DNA from: Piper betle
Lineage: Eukaryota > Streptophyta > Magnoliopsida > Piperales > Piperaceae
Assembly: GCA_033002965.1 (NCBI GenBank)
Contig: JAURVB010003514.1
Span: 62,001-126,000 of the forward strand
DNA: 64,000 nt
Direction: 5' to 3'
In this document: positions 38,656 to 49,936 of the stretch, piece after piece
How the letters are laid out: each line of letters begins with the position of its first letter
Position numbering within the stretch: the first letter of the stretch is position 1
Notes under the pieces: generated by a model
Database searches by the model: none
The model's input: the letters and a program-made list of their open reading frames with translations, nothing else
Told to the model about the DNA's origin: nothing
Translations under genes and position numbers: made by a program

Positions 38656-38661
38656 CAGCCT

Positions 38662-41570
38662 TATAAAACCCGTGAATCGAGTTAGGATTTTCTACTTGTA
38701 AATCGGTCGATTCAAGTCCAGTTAGTTTTAAAACACGTGGCATACCTAAGTATACGATGGTAACATCAATAGTATAGCAAGAAAATAAGTTATAAGAATC
38801 TACGACAGTATGTTATTTTATTTTTTTATTTTATATCAGTAGATCATAGAATTAGATTGAAATCATTTATTGCGTTAAGATGTGTTATTTATTATTTTTA
38901 GGTGGGTTAGTAGGCTTATAATATGTGATTTAAATTAGAATATTATTATTTTATATTATAATATTTTATTTTATATTTTTTAAAATTTATTTATTAGTAT
39001 CTATTCCGGTGGGACCAAGTTCAAAAATTTTATTTACAAAAATACCATTGCAAGTTTTCTTCCCTGAGCAGGTCGACACCTCCATCCGACCGACAGACCA
39101 CCCCCCTCTCTCCCGACATGTCACCTTCACCTTCTCCTTGCCGCCGCCGCCGGCCAGCACCGTTGCTACCGGCGACCACCTTCCTCCCTCACCATGACCC
39201 TCCTCTCTCCCTCATCTCTCTTGACTTATCTCCCCTCCCGAACCCAAGCGCTGATGCACACCTTTCTGTCGCCCCTGTTGTGGGCCGCCTCCGTGGCCAT
39301 GGTGCTGGCCACCGGCAGCATTGACACCACCACCACCTCTGGTCGATCTCTACCTTACCCTCTTCGCTCACTCCCATGCCTCCCCTAGCTGGTTCCTATC
39401 ACTGCTCTAGCCGCCCGATGATTTTCTCGCCGCCACCGCCGCTGCACCTAGCTTCCGGCCATGTATCTCTGGCGAGACTTCCTTCCTCCGGCCGACTAGA
39501 CCTTTCTCCCCCCTTCCTCCACTCTCCCTCAGTCAGCTCCCACCCCCCCCCCATGATCCCTCAGACCTTGGGTTGCGCTCGTCTGGGACCCACCGCTGCA
39601 GTCGGTGAGTCATCAATGCCCTGACAATTACGCATATGTCATCGTTGATTGAGTTGTTTTCAATTCATCGACATAGACATCATTGTGTGATTAGTTTGTA
39701 ATAAATGAATAAAATTGGAGAAATTGTGAAGCAATATTAATTTTTACTATTTGTATATATATGAGTATCAAATGATTGGAGAAAATGTGGTGATGAATTT
39801 AACAATCCATGATATAGATCGATGTCACATGTAGGTTGAAAGATGGGGATTGTGATTAAAATTGATGATTGATTCCGGTTAGTATATGCGTTGTTGTTCC
39901 ATTATATTGTTGTATATGATTATGTTGTCAATGTGGTTAGGGTTGTTTGAATAGATTAGGATATGATTGTGATGATAGAACACAATGAAAGTGAAAATGA
40001 GTAAACCATAATAATGAGTTGATAAACTCGATTAAATGTTTTGAATGTGAATATATGTGACACCTGAACTTAATTAGTATGGTTTGATTGTTAATGAATT
40101 AGTTTACATGGGATGTTGATTTGCATATTATTGACATGATTATGATATGGATGAGAGTTATATTAAATGTGTGTGAATTGATGTATGGGATGCTAGGGAT
40201 GTGTTTTTAATAGTGCTAGATGTCTTTAATTAGATAGTGTGATGTGATTAGTGTTGTATGTTTCATATGACATGAGCATGATTAGATATATTTAGTTATA
40301 GCATTCATGCATCATGTTGGGCGTTAGCATGTAGTTTTGATGTGCAGGTATAGAGTAGGAGCTTGCCGCCTAGGCGCATGACCTTGCTTGAAGCTTCTAC
40401 CAAATTCGTTTAGAACTCATCTCTAGATTTTTGTTCAATTCTATTATGATTTGCTTTACTGATTGTACGATGTGTTAAGTAGTGTTTTATTAGATCTCAC
40501 TTAACTCGGGTTATTTAGTCAATAGTTTTTTGCAATAATAACCATCGAGGATGAGATCTCTCGAGCCTGATTTCGAAAACAAGATCTACTACAAGTTGCC
40601 GTTGAGCCTACTATATAAATCCCTTCCCTATATATATATATATTATATATATATATAATTTTATTAAGTTTTCAGTGAGATGAGAGATAGTGAAACTGAC
40701 TCGCATGTACTATGAGTGGGTGCACGTGTCAGTCACAACAGGCTATGGATTAATGAGAGGGTTGTTTTATTTCCAAGGGATCGTAACAATTTTGCGTTTT
40801 GAATTTCCTCACAGCCAGAGAAACGTAGAAGTTTATAGGTACTGCTCAGTATAATGCACGTTCGGACATGTGGTTAAAAGGGTATTAATGATGACTGGGC
40901 ATTCGTGCTCAAGCACAAGAGAAATATGGAGGATAGGAGAGGGCTTCAGATATACTGGTAGTCCCAAGGGACAGAAATGAACAAGAAAATGAGAAAATAT
41001 CGAGTGAAGCATCAACACACCTGTCAACTCAAGATGCTATCAGGTTTGTAGCTCGGTGGCTCTGCAGTAGATGCCCTTTAGAGAGTTCAACAAAAGTTAT
41101 ATATAGTTGTCTTTAAAATGAGAGTCAGCTCTTATTTCCCAGATTGTATAGTTATTTTTGGACTAGTAACACTCTGAAGCTGACGTATTTATATATATAT
41201 ATATGTTGGTAAGGAGCAGGAGTTTGATATGCTACTGGCTTTGACGGAGGAGCAGTGATTACTATGTGAAAACCTAACATGATGTGATATGTGTTTGGAC
41301 TATTGTGTTTTTATTTTACGGAAAATTGTGTTCATTTTATTTTATAAATTTTTTTAAAGAAATTTTATCAGTTTTATCGTGATTGTTTTTGAGTGTGAAT
41401 TAATTGTTACGTCATTCAAGTAGTATCCTACTAGGGTTCCTTGCATCTCATGCATGCATTACGATATTTATCTTCCATCTTAAGATGCCGAAAGTAGATC
41501 TATTCTGGTTAAGTTTGGGTTAGCTGACTTAATCGGGTGACCCGTAACATTTTGATTTAGTCTGCGAGTG
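38662..41570 (+). mobile_element. Diverged family A LTR (A5)
   Basis: It begins TATAAAACCCGTGAATCGAGTTAGG, a decayed form of the family 5' end. It then follows the family in order: a GC-rich island (about 39070-39620), the GAGCTTGCCGCCTAGGCGC and AAGCTTCTACC segments, and ACTATATAAATCCC, a candidate TATA box near 40610. The 3' homology stops shortly before the expected ...GGTGTTACA terminus. No TSD was found. Copies 3' of SEC31 are thus older than A2 or A3. Confidence 0.75.
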
Positions 41571-41574
41571 TGTC

Positions 41575-42360
41575 ATACACCTCTCTCTTCATTCTTGGCC
41601 ACCAATGTGTTCATCAGACATCGTGGTACATCTTCACTCCACCTAGATGCATTGAGCATCTCGATGTGTGAGATTTGTGAAGAATCGTACTTTGAAGTCC
41701 GTGATACTCTAGAACATTTGGTACAAATAGTTGACCTCTCAGTCTGACTAACCCATTTGCATCTTTAGCCAATTCAAGGTATGTTCCATGTTCTAACCAC
41801 TACCTCAACTGTTTGTCTGCTTCTTGTGCAACCCTGAATAGTTCAAGCACACTTGGCTGAATAGTCAATCGTGCCATCATTCCAACCAACTGTCTTTGGC
41901 CTATAACATACTAAGTCACTGACATTGCGCCCAATCTTGTTGAGCCTCGTACTGGCTTCCTACTTAAAGCATCTACTACTACATTTGCTTTTCCCTCGTG
42001 ATATGCTATGTCGATCTCGTAGTCTGATAACATCCCTAACCATTTCCTCTGTCTACTATTTAAATCCTTCTGTGTGAAAATATATTTTAGACTCTAGTAA
42101 TTAGTCAAGAGTTTGAAAGATGTTCCATACAAGTAGTGCCTCCATATTCTGAGAGTGAATATGACTACTGCGAGCTCTAGGTCATGTGTAAGATAGTTAC
42201 GTTGATGCACCTTAAGTTGACGAGATGCATAGGCTATAACATTATCCTTGTGCATCAAAACACAACCTAGACCAATTCCTAAGGCATCTGTCTAAACTAC
42301 TAAATCCTTGTGTCCCTCTGGAGTTGGTCTCTCCTTCAGCATCTTGAAACTTTGCTCAGT
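41575..42360 (-). pseudogene. Gypsy RNase H and N-terminal integrase relic
   Basis: It is collinear with 53860-54600 of the other minus-strand element. Reading minus, RNase H words ([40 protein letters not shown]) lead into the integrase HHCC region (SRCSMHLGGVKMYHDVR). Frameshifts and stops occur, and the integrase core is missing at its junction with A5. Confidence 0.8.
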
Positions 42361-42540
42361 CAGTACTAATGTTGCTATTATGAGTTCACTGCTTCAATCT
42401 AATTGTCTCACTGCATTTTGATAGTATATCCATCCTTGTTCTCTATCTATGCCTTAACCTTGGAAGAAAAAGCTACGTCTTCCGTGGCGAAAAGTCACTG
42501 TCTTTCTTCGGCAATCTATCATTGTTCCTTACTTGGACAT

Positions 42541-42858
42541 TCAGTTCATTCCAAATATCACATCAAATTCTTTTAGCTTGAACAATATCAAATTAGCTAC
42601 GAGTTGTCGCTGTTGAATCTCAACAGGGACATTACGCACACATTCGCCTGTAGATATCACACTACCGGTGGGAGTGAACACTAATAGTGAATGCCCAAAC
42701 TCTTCTATCTTACATCCAATTCTACTTGTGTGTGCGTATGAAATAAATAAGTGCTTGCAACCATAATCGAATAAGTGTACAAAGCCTACTGAAAGCGTAC
42801 CTATCACGACTATCGTGTCCTCAAGTGCCTCTGCCACTCTGGCTATGTACATCCTCAA
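42541..42858 (-). pseudogene. Gypsy protease (retropepsin) relic
   Basis: A 105-codon frame contains TLSVGFVHLFDYGCKHLFISY, in which the catalytic D(S/T)GA has become DYGC. It continues with TPTGSVISTGECVRNVPVE and ends in FDVIFGMN, the usual sequence before the RT linker. The active site is lost, so this is dead. RT is deleted between it and the RNase H relic. Confidence 0.82.
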
Positions 42859-42879
42859 TGGTTGCTACTTGTGTTGGGG

Positions 42880-43165
42880 CAAGAGATGCTGTTGGTGGTA
42901 CTGCCTGATTCTGTTCCCTTTGATTTTGAGCTAGTGGTGCATGTTGCTGCCCCTCCACTATCTAGCCTGTCCTGCAACCATATACATCTTTAGTTTTGTC
43001 CCCTCTGTTGTTGTCTGAGTGGCTGTTGGTCTCTGCCTCTCTGGCCTTGACCTTGGCCCTTTTGGCCTCTCTGTTGTTGCTAATGCTAGGGAGTTGGGAG
43101 TGTTAAGTCTCTGTTGAGGCACTCGATGTAGCAATACATGCCGGCTCACTGTACTTCGTTTTCAG
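42880..43165 (-). pseudogene. Gypsy gag C-terminal (nucleocapsid region) relic
   Basis: Gln/Arg-rich coding with frameshifts leads to VYMVAGQAR-like sequence, typical of the gag-protease boundary. No intact CCHC knuckle can be read. Confidence 0.55.
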
Positions 43166-43443
43166 TTGCATGTGCTGCGAGTGTAAAGGAAACGCGGAAA
43201 AAAAATTTTAGGCAGTTAAGTGTGAATTACCCGGTTAAATTGAAAAGTAATTTCTAATCGGACGATTCTAGTTGAATCAGTCGAGTCGAACACATTAATT
43301 ATCCATTTAACCATTTAAGTGAACCATACCATTTAAGAGGTTGAGTGAAAAGGTTAAGTGAACCGTGTTAATTACCCAATTACCCGGTTAAAGGAATTAT
43401 GGTGAAAGGGTGCTTCCACAAACCCTAGCCGTCATTTATTCTT

Positions 43444-43450
43444 TATAAAA
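43444..43450 (+). promoter_or_regulatory. LTR TATA box (Ba)
   Basis: TATAAAA in CTTTATAAAAGGAG, about 25 bp downstream of a telo-box-like AAACCCTAG. The same pair occurs at 59346-59352, 63879-63885 and, as TATAAAG, at 49241-49247. Confidence 0.7.
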
Positions 43451-43744
43451 GGAGAAGGGGTCGTTGAACCTAGGAAATACCAATGGATGATGGGGTGTGA
43501 GAATTTAATGAAGGGGTCGTTGAACCTAGGAAATACCAATGGATGATGGGGTATGAGAATTTAATGGAGGGAATGGTTGAAGTGTATATATATGCAGGAG
43601 GAGGGAGTATTTCATCCCTCATCTCCGTCCCAGGCGACCTCCCCATTACTGTGTGAGTATTTCATCCCTCATCTCCGTCCCAGGCGACCTCCCCATTACT
43701 GTATTAGGGTTCACGGGTCACAGTCAGACGTAATCACAAATCAG

Positions 43745-44595
43745 GTACGTATAATAGGTAGAACATCGTATTTTCCTTGTTGGTAGCCTAGGTCGGCCTG
43801 AGCCCAGATTCGACTACCATGCACCGAGTGCAACCGGGGTCAATGAATTGACTCAGTCCGACACTGGGTCGTGTTATGTGCGTGAATTTTGTAATGCATC
43901 GACATTGTTTTGGAGTAGTGATAGCCACCCCATAAAAAGGCTACGGCCGGGGTGAGTGAGGCACAGCGATTCCTCCATCGCACTGGAGTGCAGTGATAGC
44001 CGCCCCATAAAAAGGCTACGGCCGGGGTGTGTGAGGCACTGGCACTGGAGTGCAGTGATAGCCGCCCCATAAAAAGGCTACGGCCGGGGTGTGTGAGGCA
44101 CTGGCACTAGAGTGCAGTGAGAGCTTCCCCACAAACGGGGCATAGCAATCACCTGAGTGCAGTGATAGCCGCCCCACAAAAGGCTACGGCCGGGGTGTGC
44201 AAGGCATTGGCACTGGAGTGCAGTGATAGCCTCCCCATAAAAAGGCTACGGCCGGGGTGTGCGAGGCACTGGCACTAGAATTGGTAGTGAGAGCTTCCCC
44301 ACAAACGGGGCATAGCAATCACCCGAGTGCAGTGATAGCTACCCCACAAAAAGGCTACGGCCGGGGTGTGCGAGGCACTGGCACTGGAGACGGTAGTGGT
44401 AGCCTCCCCACAAAAAAGGCTACGGCCGGGGTGTGCGGATCACAGCGGATACCTCCTCCGCATTGTTTTGGAGTATAGCGGAATCGCTCCACCGCATATT
44501 AAAATAAACATAAGGAAATAGTGGAATGTACTTGTTTTGTTTTATCTATTATACTACTTAGTGTTGTAATCACTAACGCGGAATTGCCTCCGCAG
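43745..44595 (+). other. Putative leader intron in the Ba LTR
   Basis: Donor TCAG|GTACGTATAA. A branch-like CACTAAC (about 44571) lies some 20 bp before acceptor GCCTCCGCAG|GT. The interior contains the hairpin minisatellite. Equivalent sites exist in Bb (59647-60439) and in the divergent solo LTR (52471-53104). Inferred from sequence only. Confidence 0.5.
43915..44460 (+). repeat. Hairpin minisatellite in the Ba LTR
   Basis: Seven GGCTACGGCCGGGG cores lie in units of about 60-110 bp. Most units carry TAGCC...GGCTA around CCCCATAAAAA, and interspersed units carry CCCCACAAACGGGG. Copy number differs between LTRs (six in 59815-60290 and in 46000-46500). Confidence 0.88.
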
Positions 44596-44831
44596 GTGTG
44601 CAGATACGAGATTAGGTGATTGACATCCAGAGTATGGAGCAAAATAAATATGAGGACTCCTTTTTTTATTTAATTGAGAAATAAGTGTGGCTGCTGGGAA
44701 ACGGTCCAAGACTGTGGGATCTTTATATATGTTATTATTTATAAAAAATGTTTGACATAATTACTTTACTTTTGAGTAACACCTAGCCAGTTAGGCCCAC
44801 AATATCGTGAAAAATGGCGGGTCGTTACAGG

Positions 44832-44843
44832 TGGTATCGGAGC
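44832..44843 (+). other. Primer-binding site (Ba)
   Basis: TGGTATCGGAGC, two bases after the LTR, matches the initiator Met-tRNA 3' end with one change. Confidence 0.8.
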
Positions 44844-45010
44844 ACGGTTTCCCAAAAGCTCACATCTTATGACTCAAGTACCTTGTTGAAGAGTCTAATA
44901 TTTTATTTTTCTCCAATAGGGTATGTCATTAGGGAATTAGTGGACCTCCCTAATAAACCTAAGTAATCATTGAAAAAAAAATTAATGAACCATAACGGAA
45001 TAAATTTTAG

Positions 45011-45949
45011 ATGGCAGGCACCCGAAGGAAGTCGAGCCAAGCTGCGCAGTCGGACACAAACCTTGAGAGTGTGTTAGGCCAAATTTTGACGGCCATACAG
45101 GGACTAGCGCAGGCTTCAGAAAATACCAGTTCTGTGGTTCAGAACATGGTGCAGAGGTTACCGGGATTGGTAATGGGGAATGGAGCTCCAAATTCGGCTG
45201 CGGGTCCTAGTAACGTCCCAAATGGGGATCAGGGGAGCGCCCAAGAGCGGGTAGGAATAGCTGACCCGGGCGAGCGAGGAGAACTTCCAAACCCGGTGCC
45301 ACCGGTAGTCCGACAAGTGGTACTGCCAGATGGGGATGACAGTGATCGATACACTGTAGAGAAATTCCGGAAGAACGGAGCTGAGGTATTCATTGGAGGG
45401 ACTGATCCAATGAAGGCGGAGAGCTGGTTGGACATTACTGAAAAAGCATTTAGAGCTCTCTCTGTGCCTCATCGCCATCAAGTGAGGTTGGCGACATGCA
45501 TGCTTCAGGAGGAAGCATCCTATTGGTGGAAGTCCATGGAGAAGACTGTGTTCCATCAACGGGAGATTTCGTCCATTCCTTGGGCGGAATTTGTAACAGC
45601 TTTCAATGGACAATATTTTCCTGAGTCTGTTGTCCAGAAGAAAGCACTGGAATTTGCCACTCTAACTCAGAAGGATGATTCAGTCTGAGAGTATGCCAAA
45701 AATTTCTTGCAACTGGAGAGATTTGCATCTGGGAGTCTGGCAACTGCCCGGGCCAGAGCAGACAAATTTTTCTGGGGGTTAAAGCCAGAATTGAGGAGTA
45801 GGGTAGCTACGGCGCCAAGAGGCACTATAACCGAAGTGATTGAAGCAGCCACTACTCATGAGTTGGTGTACGACTATGTCCGTGCACAAAAACAGGGTAA
45901 TAGCAAAAACAGGTCTGAAGAACTCCAGCAGCAGAACTATCAAAGGTGA
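45011..45949 (+). pseudogene. Ba gag, interrupted by a nonsense codon
   Basis: The first 225 codons match Bb gag almost perfectly (MAGTRRKSSQ...; capsid words FIGGTDPMKAESWLD, LQEEASYWW, FNGQYFPESV). A TGA at 45686-45688 breaks the frame within GATTCAGTC-TGA-GAGTATGCC. The same frame then continues with FLQLERFASGSLATARARAD and ATTHELVYDY and ends at the deletion junction before the zinc knuckle. Retrotransposon gag forms the particle, but this copy could make only a truncated capsid protein. Confidence 0.88.
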
Positions 45950-46892
45950 ATTGGTGGACCGAGTTAAGCTAACACAAATGAAAGATGAGAAGCTGGCACT
46001 AGAGTGCAAGGATAGCCGCCCCATAAAATGGCTACGGCCGGGGTGTGTGAGGCACTGGCACTAGAATTGGTAGTGAGAGCTTCCCCACAAACGGGGCATA
46101 GCAATCACCTGAGTGCAGTGATAGCCGCCCCATAAAAAGGCTACGGCCGGGGTGTGTGAGGCACTGGCACTAGAATTGGTTGTCAGAGCTTCCCCACAAA
46201 CGGGGCATAGCAATCACCTGAGTGCAGTGATAGCCGCCCCACAAAAGGCTACGGCCGGGGTGTGCAAGGCATTGGCACTGGAGTGCAGTGATAGCCTCAC
46301 CATAAAAAGGCTACGGCCGGGGTGTGCGAGGCACTGGCACTAGAATTGGTAGTGAGAGCTTCCCCACAAACGGGGCATAGCAATCACCCGAGTGCAGTGA
46401 TAGCTACCCCACAAAAAGGCTACGGCCGGGTGTGCGAGGCACTGGCACTAGAGACGGTAGTGGTTGCCCCCCCACAAAAAAAGGCTACGGCCGGGGTGTG
46501 CGGATCACAGCGGATACCTCCTCCGCATTGTTTTGGAGTATAGCGGAATCGCTCCACCGCATATTAAAATAAACATAAGGAAATAGTGGAATGTACTTGT
46601 TTTTTTATCTATTATACTACTTAGTGTTGTAATCACTAACGCGGAATTGCCTCTGCAGGTGTGCAAATACGAGATTAGGTGCTTGACATCCAGAGTATGG
46701 AGCAAAATAAATATGAGGACTCCTTTTTTTATTTAATTGAGAAATAAGTGTGGCTGCTGGGAAACGGTCCAAGACTGCGGGATCTTTATATATGTTATTA
46801 TTTATAAAAAATGTTTGACATAATTACTTTACTTTTGAGTAACACCTAGCCAGTTAGGCCCACAATATCGTGAAAAATGGCGGGTCGTTACA

Positions 46893-47304
46893 TGTATGCA
46901 TGCAATGACGGCTAGGGTTTGTGGATACACCCTTTCACCGCAATTCCTTTAATCGGGTAATTGGGTAATCAATACGGTTCACTTAACCATTTCACTTAAC
47001 CTCTTAAACGGGTACATGGTATGATTCACTTAAATGGTTAAATGGATAAATAATTCACTTTACCTCTTAAATGGGTACATGGTATGGTTCACTTAAATGG
47101 TTAGATGGATAAATAATGTTGTCGACTTGACCGATTCAAGTAGAATCGTCCGGTTAGAAGTTACTTCTCAATTAACCGGGTAATTCATACCTAACCAGCT
47201 AACGAAATTTTTTCCCCACGTTCGATCCCACCGCGTCGAACGATTATTATTATTATATATATATATATGTATTTTTTATTATTTTTTTTTTCTGGGTCTT
47301 CACA
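46893..47304 (-). mobile_element. Truncated B-like LTR fragment in inverse orientation
   Basis: On the minus strand it starts TGTGAAGACCCAG at 47304 and follows the B LTR U3 (ACCCGGTTAA, AACCGGACGATTCTA, AAACCCTAGCCGTCAT). It stops where Ba ends. It therefore lies tail-to-tail with Ba and is embedded in the A6 LTR. Confidence 0.82.
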
Positions 47305-48150
47305 CGATGGCCGTTGCGGCGGCGTTGAAAACGGGCGGCGGCGGTGGCGTGCTTTGATCAGGGCTACGGGCGGCGTCGACGGCGGTCGGGATGATGGGGG
47401 AAATGTTGGCGACGGCGAGAGTGTGAGACTGGTGGTCACAGCGGTGGTGACGACGACCGAATGGCGGCGGAATCCGGCTCGGAGTGGTGACGGCCAAGGC
47501 GGCTTCGTGGCATCGCGGTGCCACGCCGCGGCTATCGGTGGCCGAGTTCTGTCGGGACGGCATGACGACGGTGAGGGGACGACGGGCGATTGGGACCGGC
47601 AGTGGGGTGGCAGTCGGTGGCAAGGTCAGGGTGGCGTCGGACCGCTAGGGTTTGGAGAAAAAGCAAAAGACGATCGGGGAAGATGAAGGGGCATGCAATG
47701 ACATTTTTGTATATTAAACTTGACTCGACTCCGACTCGAGTCAATAATAATAACTATCTCCTATTAAATGCTAAAAAAAATCCAAAAAAATTGAGGAAAA
47801 TCCCGTAATATCAAACGAACACAGCAACATCCAAATGATATGTTCTATAACTAATAACCCACCCAAACTCACCTATATCGCGTCCTAATTCGTCATTCGG
47901 CCCTACAAATATTCTACGATCAAATAAAAATAACAATCAATACTGCATACCTCCATATACTTGATAACCCATTTCTCATCATCTTTTTGACGTTATCATC
48001 GTATACTTGAGCATACATGACCCTCATCGCTCATAACTCACAGCTGGCCTCAACTCGACTCGCGGTCCATGAAGCTGACTCGACTCGAACCGACGGTTGA
48101 ACCGACTGGTTCACTCCCGTAAAACTCTGACTCGAGTCACGGGTTTTACA
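47305..48150 (-). repeat. 3' LTR (partial) of minus-strand family A element A6
   Basis: The sequence ends GACTCGAGTCACGGGTTTTACA on the + strand, collinear with A3 from the GC-rich island onward. It is cut by the inverted B-like LTR at 47304. The terminal palindrome is at 48118-48150. Confidence 0.85.
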
Positions 48151-48164
48151 ACCTTCCCTCCTTA
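48151..48164 (-). other. Polypurine tract of the A6 element
   Basis: ACCTTCCCTCCTTA on the + strand, i.e. TAAGGAGGGAAGGT on the coding strand, directly precedes the LTR. Upstream lies AAATTTCGAGGGCAAAATTT. Confidence 0.8.
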
Positions 48165-48279
48165 GAGAAATTTTGCCCTCGAAATTTTAACCAAGGAAGT
48201 TTCAACCATGTTCCTCATCTAAATGTAAGTGTTGGCGTAGTACCTGGTTGTGAAGCTGGTTGCTCGAACAACTCCGGGT

Positions 48280-49030
48280 ATTGCTTCCTCATCTCATATT
48301 CTCGTTCCCACGTAGCTTCTTGAACTCCTCGTCGGGTCCATTGCACTCGTACTAGGGGAACTTCTTTTCTTCAGAGAATCTTCACTCTTCGGTCCACGAT
48401 TTGGACTGCATCTTCTAGGTACATTAGGTCCGATTGCAGCTCTACCTCTTTGAAGCTGACAACATGAGAGTTGTTGGGGTGATACTTCTTCAACAATGAC
48501 ACGTGGAAGACGTCATGCTCAGCTGATAGGTGAGGAGGCGATGCTAGCCTATATGCAACTGGTCCAATGCGCTCAATCACGTCAAAGGGTCCAATATAGC
48601 GCGGACTGAGTTTCCCTCACGTCCCGAATATCGTGCTTCCCTTTGTCGAAGAGACCTTCAGGAGAACGTGATCTCATAACGTGAGATTAACCTCATGTCT
48701 GCGCTGATCTGCGTAACTGTTTTTTCTATCTTGAGCTGACCTCATTCTTCTTCTAATCCTCATTACCACCTCTTGTGTCTGTTGGATCATTTCTGGCCCA
48801 ACTACCACTGGTTCGCTACCCTGCACCCAACACACTGAGGATCTGCATGGTCTGCCGTACAGTGCTTGGAACGATGCCATTCCAATCGTGGCCTGATAGC
48901 TGTTGTTGTAGGAGAATTCCACCAGAGGTAGGTGTTCTTCCCAACTTCCTTCGAAATCCAGGATACATGCGCAAAGCAAGTCTTCCAGGGTCTGTATGGT
49001 TCTTTCTGTCTGTCCGTCTGTTTGAGGATG
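48280..49030 (-). pseudogene. A6 integrase C-terminal half plus chromodomain-like tail
   Basis: Reading minus from 49030: [19 protein letters not shown] (catalytic Glu), then [22 protein letters not shown] and YADQRR. The GPY-type region [21 protein letters not shown] follows, then LLKKYH, and a tail with PLVRVQW and EATWE, typical of chromovirus (Tekay/Del-like) integrases. The frame is broken (about 48590-48680). It continues at 53460 across the inserted solo LTR. Confidence 0.85.
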
Positions 49031-49936
49031 GAAAGTGTAAAGACCGTGGAGAAAAAAATTTTTTATATATTCGACTCGGGCAGGGAGGGATCGAACGTTA
49101 GAGAATTAATATTAATTATATTATATTTTCTACCCGGTTAAGTCTACCTGGTTAAATATTTTATTCTTTACCTGGTTACCCGGTTAAAGGAGTTAAATAC
49201 GGGGGTTGGTGTTTCCACAAACCCTAGCCATCATTTCATTTATAAAGGACGTCCTCCACCCTAGCCTTCATTCGCATTCTCTTCTCCTCTTCGTTGCCGG
49301 CGTGTCTTCTCCCTTGCTTAGGTATTCCTATCTCCCTCTTCTTAATTTTCTTTCATGCATATTTTAATTTGATAATAAGTTTTATAATTGTGAGGATTAA
49401 AAGTTTAAAATCAATAAGAAAACAAATATAATTTTACACTTGAGAAATTGCCGACGAGTTTCCCCTGTTTGGCGAGATGGGCAAGCACGGGCAAGCCCCG
49501 TCGGGAATCAGCGGCGATGACCGTTCCAACGTCGGAAGATGATCCAACTCTCTTCGTCGATCAGTATAGGGTTGATCTCACGGCTGTGGATGCCGGCCTA
49601 GGGTGGTGAATAGACAAAAATAGGGGACGGCGGTGAAAACAGGGGCGACGGCGGTGGGTGAAGAAATCCGGCCGTCCTAGGTGGCGACGGGTTCCAATAG
49701 GGCCAAGGAAGGTAGATAGGTGGTCGAGGGTGATGAGGCGACCACCCAATTGAGGCGGCGACGCTCGCCGGCAGTGGAATCGCTGACGCGAGCGCGCCGC
49801 TAGGAAGGTGATGAGGGTTTTGCCGCGGCCATAAAACGGCCGGAGTTGGCCGGGGCGACACAGCCAGGGCATGGCAGGGCTGGTGGACGACCATTGATGG
49901 CGGCCGGAGGTTGTCGGCGGCGGCGGCAGCTGGAGC

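Larger units (their letters stand above)
43182..44829 (+). repeat. 5' LTR of Ba
   Basis: TGTAAAGGAAACGCGG... to ...GGCGGGTCGTTACA, 1,648 bp. U3 is rich in GGTTAA/TTAACC words. Two small tandem duplications follow the TATA box: a 56-bp period at about 43454-43565 and a 50-bp period at about 43605-43703. Confidence 0.9.
43182..46892 (+). mobile_element. Family B Ty3/gypsy element Ba, large internal deletion
   Basis: A 5' LTR (43182-44829), primer site and gag are followed at about 45946 by 49 bp matching the RNase H-integrase spacer of element Bb (62129-62176). At about 45995 it jumps into the middle of an LTR, running to the normal ...GGCGGGTCGTTACA end at 46892. Nearly all of pol and the 5' half of the 3' LTR are gone. 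The flanks (GCGAG left, TGTAT right) do not match, so no TSD is visible. Confidence 0.88.

Noticed and set aside
39009..39624. Overlapping Pro/Ser-rich frames 3' of SEC31
   Set aside because: They coincide with the GC-rich island of LTR A5 and show no recognisable protein features.
44257..44478. Frames through the LTR tandem repeats (also near 46152-46543 and 60102-60365)
   Set aside because: Produced by translating the minisatellite; repeat units give repeated peptides but the number and phase vary between copies.
45158..45613. Minus-strand 151-codon frame opposite Ba gag (also 60999-61649 opposite Bb gag)
   Set aside because: Antisense shadow of a clearly identified gag coding sequence.
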